A stretch of DNA of 62,000 nt from Symsagittifera roscoffensis (taxonomy: Eukaryota > Xenacoelomorpha > Acoela > Convolutidae). The stretch is taken from NCBI RefSeq assembly GCF_963678635.1, contig NC_087062.1:62717253-62779252 (forward strand), in the 5' to 3' direction. The stretch's first letter is position 1. Each line of letters starts with the position of its first letter. The notes beneath the pieces were generated by a model. The model was not told the origin of the DNA. It saw only the letters and a list, made by a program, of their open reading frames with translations, and did not search any database. The translations under genes were made by a program, and so were the position numbers. Below, piece by piece: positions 56,915 through 62,000 of the stretch.

Positions 56915-59900
56915 CTAAACGACAAAGCTATACAAATTAGATCTCCCAATCAATAAGTTTTTTTAAATTTAAGGATCCACTAAATTGGGGGCCCACACCT
57001 TCATGCCCACTCTGATTAATATCAAGTCGAGAAACGCGTATAAAATGTTTTGAAATTCGAAAGTGCACTAATTTATCATGGAACATAAATTTCGGCATCG
57101 ATATATAGAAATTGTTGACTGGTATTTCTTTAAATTACGAATTTTTTAGATAAAAATTTCGGCGCTTTACAGAAGTTTTCTGGTAGCGTTTCTCAAAGGT
57201 TCAGCCAAACTGCATCTCAGAGGCGAAGCTGAACTTCGCTAAAAGGCAAAACGGTAAAAAAGACTTAAAATTGCAACAGCTGTCCTAGCGGATTTATTAA
57301 GTTCTCCGTCATCTAATAGTGAATACGAGGTGCTATAAAAAAGTGTATAACACACATCTTACTAAATCGCTCACCAATGAATATGAGCTCCAAAAACGAG
57401 AAACATTTGTCGAGTTAAATTTAAAAAGAGAACGTTTCAAATTTCTTTAACAAATGTTTGCTTGTATAAATATTTAAGCAGAACTATTAATTAACAGCTG
57501 TCGTTTCTAGCTAGGCAATGTAGCAGTAGTTCACATCCGAAGAGATGCCTAGAAGATTTATTTACTCCTATGAAAAACTACTTGTAAATTATAAACTAGT
57601 GGCCCAGCTAAAGCTGGAAATAACTGTTTGTTAGTTTTAACAAATGTTTTACTGATGCAGATTGTAATTCGATTTTTGACCTATTTTTGGACGTTCTCCA
57701 TTTTCTCCGAAACGACCCTGCCAAATTTCAGATTAACAGGAGCGAGCGATCCCCAAAGCCTGTTCTTTATTAAGCTAAAAACTGATTTGCAGCCAGACAT
57801 CATGAATTGCGGTTTCCCAAAAATATGCAAATAAGTTAATACAAGCTTTGCAAAGAACTGGTCAAACGAGCAAAACCAACTCAATAAAAAAACTAACTGT
57901 TAGCACAGAATATCTTGAACAGTTACCTTTGCCAAAAAATGTCTGTTGCTTTTTAGGCACTGGATGGGAGGAGTGTTAGATATTAAGCATTTAAAAAATT
58001 CGACAAGATGGCCACAAAATTGTTTAAAAAAACAACAACATCAGAATGAGACTGGGACCACAACTGAAAAGTATTTATAGCGACATCACCTGCGGTCTTT
58101 GGAAGAACCGATTTTGCTAATAACACTGAAATTTTAATCTTAAATGTGTGCACCAGATGAATAAGCTGATAGAAAGTTACGCAAACATACATACAGACAA
58201 CCAAATCCGACTTTCAGGAAAAAATGGTTTATTGGTTGGAAACTTTTATTTTCGGTCTCCCTTCGGAGCTTAGAGCAATTACTAAAACTCTACCCTAATA
58301 CATTGCAATGCAGTCAAATCGGCAATTACACTGATGACAATTTCATTGAAAGATACTAACTAAGTCGAAGATGACTATTTCTACCAAGGGCGAAGTTACA
58401 TTTCACAAAAACAAATCATAAAACAGCTAAAAAAACCAACCAGTTGATTTAAAAAAAACTTGAAAAATACGAAACACTAGAAAGATTTATGTCTTCGAGC
58501 CTGCCACTGCAAGTTATCGGAAATACTTAGAAAGAAACAAACAAGCATGTTCAGTTTAACATTCGCTTCAAAAAGTAAAAAAAAACAAGTTACTTTACTT
58601 TAATGGCAAGAACCTGAATTTGAGCTCATTTAAAAATGTGGCCTTTTGAATTTCAAGAATCTTTTATGATGGACAAAGAGTATATTATGAGTTACCAAAT
58701 TGCTAAAAATTTTCAAGACAACAAATCAAAGCCTAAATGTCAAAGAGACAATATTTGGCACATACCAACGCATATGTAGCAGAATGTCCTATTGCAGTAT
58801 ATCACAGACATGGGATATAAAGAGGCCGAGTTTTAATGTATCGTTTGTTAGAAATGTTAAGTGAATGGCTCAGATTTTCTGAACGGTAAAACGGATGCTC
58901 AATCACGTTTTAATATATCTGCGCATAAAAATATCTCTATACTCGCCAATACCCCAATAAATTAGGCTTTAACTTCTGCATCAAACCAACAGACAAAAAA
59001 TTGCTGTTTTATAATCTTTGATTGGCAGTTTTGATGTCAAATTATGCCGCTGACAAATTATGTCCTCAAACGTGTAAGAAGAGCAATTGGTCTACCAGCA
59101 ACGAAACATAGATGTACTGGCCTACCAGCAAATATTTAGATGCAAAATTTGCGATTTAAAAAAATAAAACAAAATGTTAAAAATTGACACTTAACTAGTC
59201 CATAGCCGATTCCCTATTAAATTTACGGTGAAAACGCTTTTGCAGGGGCGACCTTCATTAAAATAACTCAATTCGATTGTTTACCTTATAACCAAATTCG
59301 CACAGTCATTTGTGGGAAATTGAACGAAGTCCAAAACTGGGTCAAAAAGTAAAATATATATTTTTTCAGTCGATAACAGATTCCGTACTCAAATTGAATA
59401 GAGATATCGCTGATGCAGGGTATACCCCTACAGTTTTTTCTTCCGACTGAACCCTTTTTCTTATCAGACCCGACCAAAAATAAGGAGAAAAACGATAGTG
59501 CGACATAAAAGTTTGCCAAGCAGAAAAGAGTTTATGTGCAAGAAGTACAGCTCCTGGTCAGAGTAAAAGACCCGGACTTTTGTCTTCCCAAGCATTTTGG
59601 TTAACTCTGCTCCAAAAAAAATACTCAAATCTAAGGAACTTGAATGTTAATTAAAACATAGCCAACAGACAGTTGGAAAAAAGTCAATTAAACGCAAGTT
59701 AACAGAAAAAAAAATACTTTTTTTTTTCAAAAAATCTCATCTTTCGAGTTTTAAAGAAGACAAATAGATGCCCTCAAAGCTCGTTTTGAATTTCTAGAAC
59801 AATTTATGATTGGTGCAAGTTTGATGAAAATTAAGAAAACTGGATTAATAGGTAGTTTTTACCCCGCTGGGGATCTATAAAAAAATGCCATTTTTGAAAC

Positions 59901-62000
59901 TAAAAGCCGTTTAAGTTTTTTCGCACCATTTCAATGTTAGTTTTTGGAGACGGCTATTTACCTTACTTTCAACAGATGAATGTGCCTTTATAATTTAGAC
60001 TTTTTCCTTAAATAAAAATTAAAATAAAAAAAAACCAAGACCTATATAAGAGTCTTTACTTCGTTCATTACGCCTGTAAACAACTTTTTTAGGTGAGAAA
60101 GTCTACAACGCCTGAATAACAGGCAGCTTTGACAATCGATGAATTTAGTTGGTCTGTTTCGCTTGATTATTAACAAAGAGTTAATTAATAAAACGGTTTC
60201 TTATTACTAACACATAAAGCTGAACTTTGCAGACACAAACCAAAAAAAATTCCCTAACGGATACTAAAATTTAAGAAAAACCAAAAAATTGTACTTAAAA
60301 AAACCCACCAACTAGATTTGCACCGCTAATCTCCAAGTTTAGACGCATTTCATCACATGTGCCATATCACCGTCCGAATTCCAAACACCAGTAACCAAAA
60401 AGCGGATAAAGCAAATAAAAAATTGTCACAAAAAATAGAGCTATAGAAATTAACTAAGGAAAGAATAGGTGCCAGAAAGCAATGCTGAATAACACATTTT
60501 GATACGTGCCGGAATCAAACTGCCGACCTGGAGATTGCAAACTTCACTACCTTGCATCTGCGCCATGGTTACTTAGCAAAAGATAACCACTAGCAACTAA
60601 TAAAGCAATTATAGCAGATGATATTAACTGACAATGTACCACCAAATGAGCAAAATTTTTCCAGTTGATTGGGGAAAAAGTGGATTTGTTATATAACACT
60701 GCACAGTGGTTTTATCAGAACGATAAAGATTTAGCAGTAACGCTCAGTATAACGCTCAGTATAACGCTCACAAAACGCTCAGTATAACGCTCACAAAACG
60801 TATGAATCAGTAGAACGCTAAGGTTCACTACTTATCGATACCGCGGATATACTAATAGCGTCATAGATTTAACAAATTGCTTGTTTCACCTCAAACACTT
60901 TTAATTGTTCCGACCTCTGAAAGTCGGACCGTTGTCTTCGGGTCTGTTTCAGTTTCTACCAAAATCAGATTCTACAAGTAACATCTGAATGTGTCGAGTT
61001 AAGTTTTGATTTTGTTATCATATTGAAGCCCTTTTAGTCAAGATTCCAACGTTTTTCAAAAACTTGACCGTAGCTAAGAGACAGTTGGAAAAGAGTAAAC
61101 TAATGCAAAAACAGTAAAAAAAAGACTGACTTGTTTTAAAAAAAATAAAACATCAATTTTCGAAAGCAAACAATTGATGGCCTTGAAGCCATTTGAAATT
61201 TTAGAAAAATTTAGGATCGATCATTTTTTGACAAAATTTCTAAAAACGAATTCAACAAGTAAATCTTTTATTTCGCTCGGAAATCTGGAAATAAAATTCA
61301 ACTTTCAAAGCCAGAAATCGATCCTGTTTTGTGTGAACATTACACTTTTGCTGGTCGATAGTGGAGTTTACCCTCTTTCAACAAAAGCAATGGAGTGAAC
61401 TTAAGAAGAAATCAGAAGTCAAACCGCTGAAAAGTAAATTTGAGCCTGAAGAAACTTAACTTTTCCAGAAAAACGCTGGAAAAAAATCATCATTACTTTT
61501 ATAAGAATCTGAACTACGTTCATGAACTTTTACAATACCCCCTGATTTGAAAGTTTTGCTTTGTAGCCTGGTTTCGAGCGAGTAACTATTATAATACGAG
61601 AAGCTTTCATTGGAGCAGTTAAAAATCTAGTTGTAAAACGACTTGAACTTTTTAGTTTCTTTCTATTCTAATGTTCGAAACTTTTGTCTTTCTTCTTAAC
61701 ACATAAAAAAAGCGACACAAATGTGACACAGAGGCGAAGCTGCACTTCGTAAACACTACTGAAAAAACAGCAAAAAGTAACTCTAAAAAGGCAAAAAAAT
61801 TATATATATTAAACAACAAGATTTCAAAAACTTTGGCTCAGTGCCGGTATTGAACCACAGAAGATAGCCAACAGATAGGTGCAAAAAAGTAAACAAAAAC
61901 AAAGAAACCGATAAGAAAATGATTGAGATTTTTTGAATTTTTCAACTTTCGATTTTCCAAGAAAAAAATTCATCACATTGGAGCTCTTAGAATTTCAAAT
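56915..62000 (-). other. TM9SF4 upstream intron, no exon found
   Basis: I saw no exon matching the N-terminal half of TM9SF4. It contains hairpin-tail relics at 57219 and 61728, repeats starting CCAACAGAYAGTTGG at about 59660, 61080 and 61868 with possible ends near 60045 and 61490, tRNA-like heads on the minus strand near 59565-59620, 60510-60580 and 61831-61862, and a TAACGCTCAGTA-type tandem run at 60735-60800. Confidence 0.5.
60510..60580 (-). repeat. tRNA-like SINE head
   Basis: Minus strand: CCATGGCGCAGATGCAAGG fits an A box, and CAGTTTGATTCCGG lies in B-box position. The sequence does not close an acceptor stem, so a SINE head is likelier than a tRNA gene. Confidence 0.55.

Overview
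This is animal nuclear DNA from an AT-rich, intron-rich and repeat-rich invertebrate-type genome. Four spliced protein-coding genes can be rebuilt from exons joined by GT/AG introns in consistent phase. All use the standard code with TAA or TAG stops, and all belong to families found in metazoans: AFG1-like ATPase, core-2/I-branching N-acetylglucosaminyltransferase, a PRSRST-type sulfotransferase and TM9SF4. The species cannot be named from the sequence. There are no operons, no CRISPR array and no convincing intact tRNA or rRNA gene. A run of 200 Ns (21708-21907) marks a scaffold gap.

Layout. 1-2925: a tRNA-derived SINE and the last three exons of an AFG1L gene (+). 2926-8566: intergenic DNA with three copies of a roughly 530-bp Helentron-like element and a long-armed mariner-type foldback element that ends 35 bp before the next start codon. 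8567-20262: a five-exon GCNT-like glycosyltransferase gene (+). Its second intron holds a decayed Ty3/gypsy-type LTR retrotransposon (9718-15162) and its fourth holds a degraded non-LTR retrotransposon. 20263-28435: gene-free repeats and the gap. 28436-30978: a three-exon sulfotransferase gene (-) whose large intron contains two short elements with hAT-like 8-bp target duplications. 30979-45165: about 14 kb without genes, made of foldback elements, a 1.1-kb palindrome-rich transposon, a tandem array of about 90-bp units, GT and CA microsatellites, and a tandem segmental duplication (period about 2.1 kb) that itself contains arrays of about 150-bp units. 45166-56914: nine 3'-terminal exons of a TM9SF4-like gene (-), with Helentron-like copies in its introns. 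56915-62000: the next upstream intron of that gene, filled with SINE-like and hairpin-tailed repeats.

The genes do not form a pathway. Three of them act in or around the Golgi and secretory route: the GCNT-like enzyme branches O-glycans or poly-LacNAc, the sulfotransferase may modify carbohydrates or small molecules, and TM9SF4 is a Golgi/endosomal multispanner. AFG1L is mitochondrial. The most informative content is the transposon record. It includes a Helentron-like (HINE/DINE-1-like) family with one copy nested in another, several elements whose insertion is shown by target duplications and by related empty sites within this window, and recent local amplification of satellite-like DNA.
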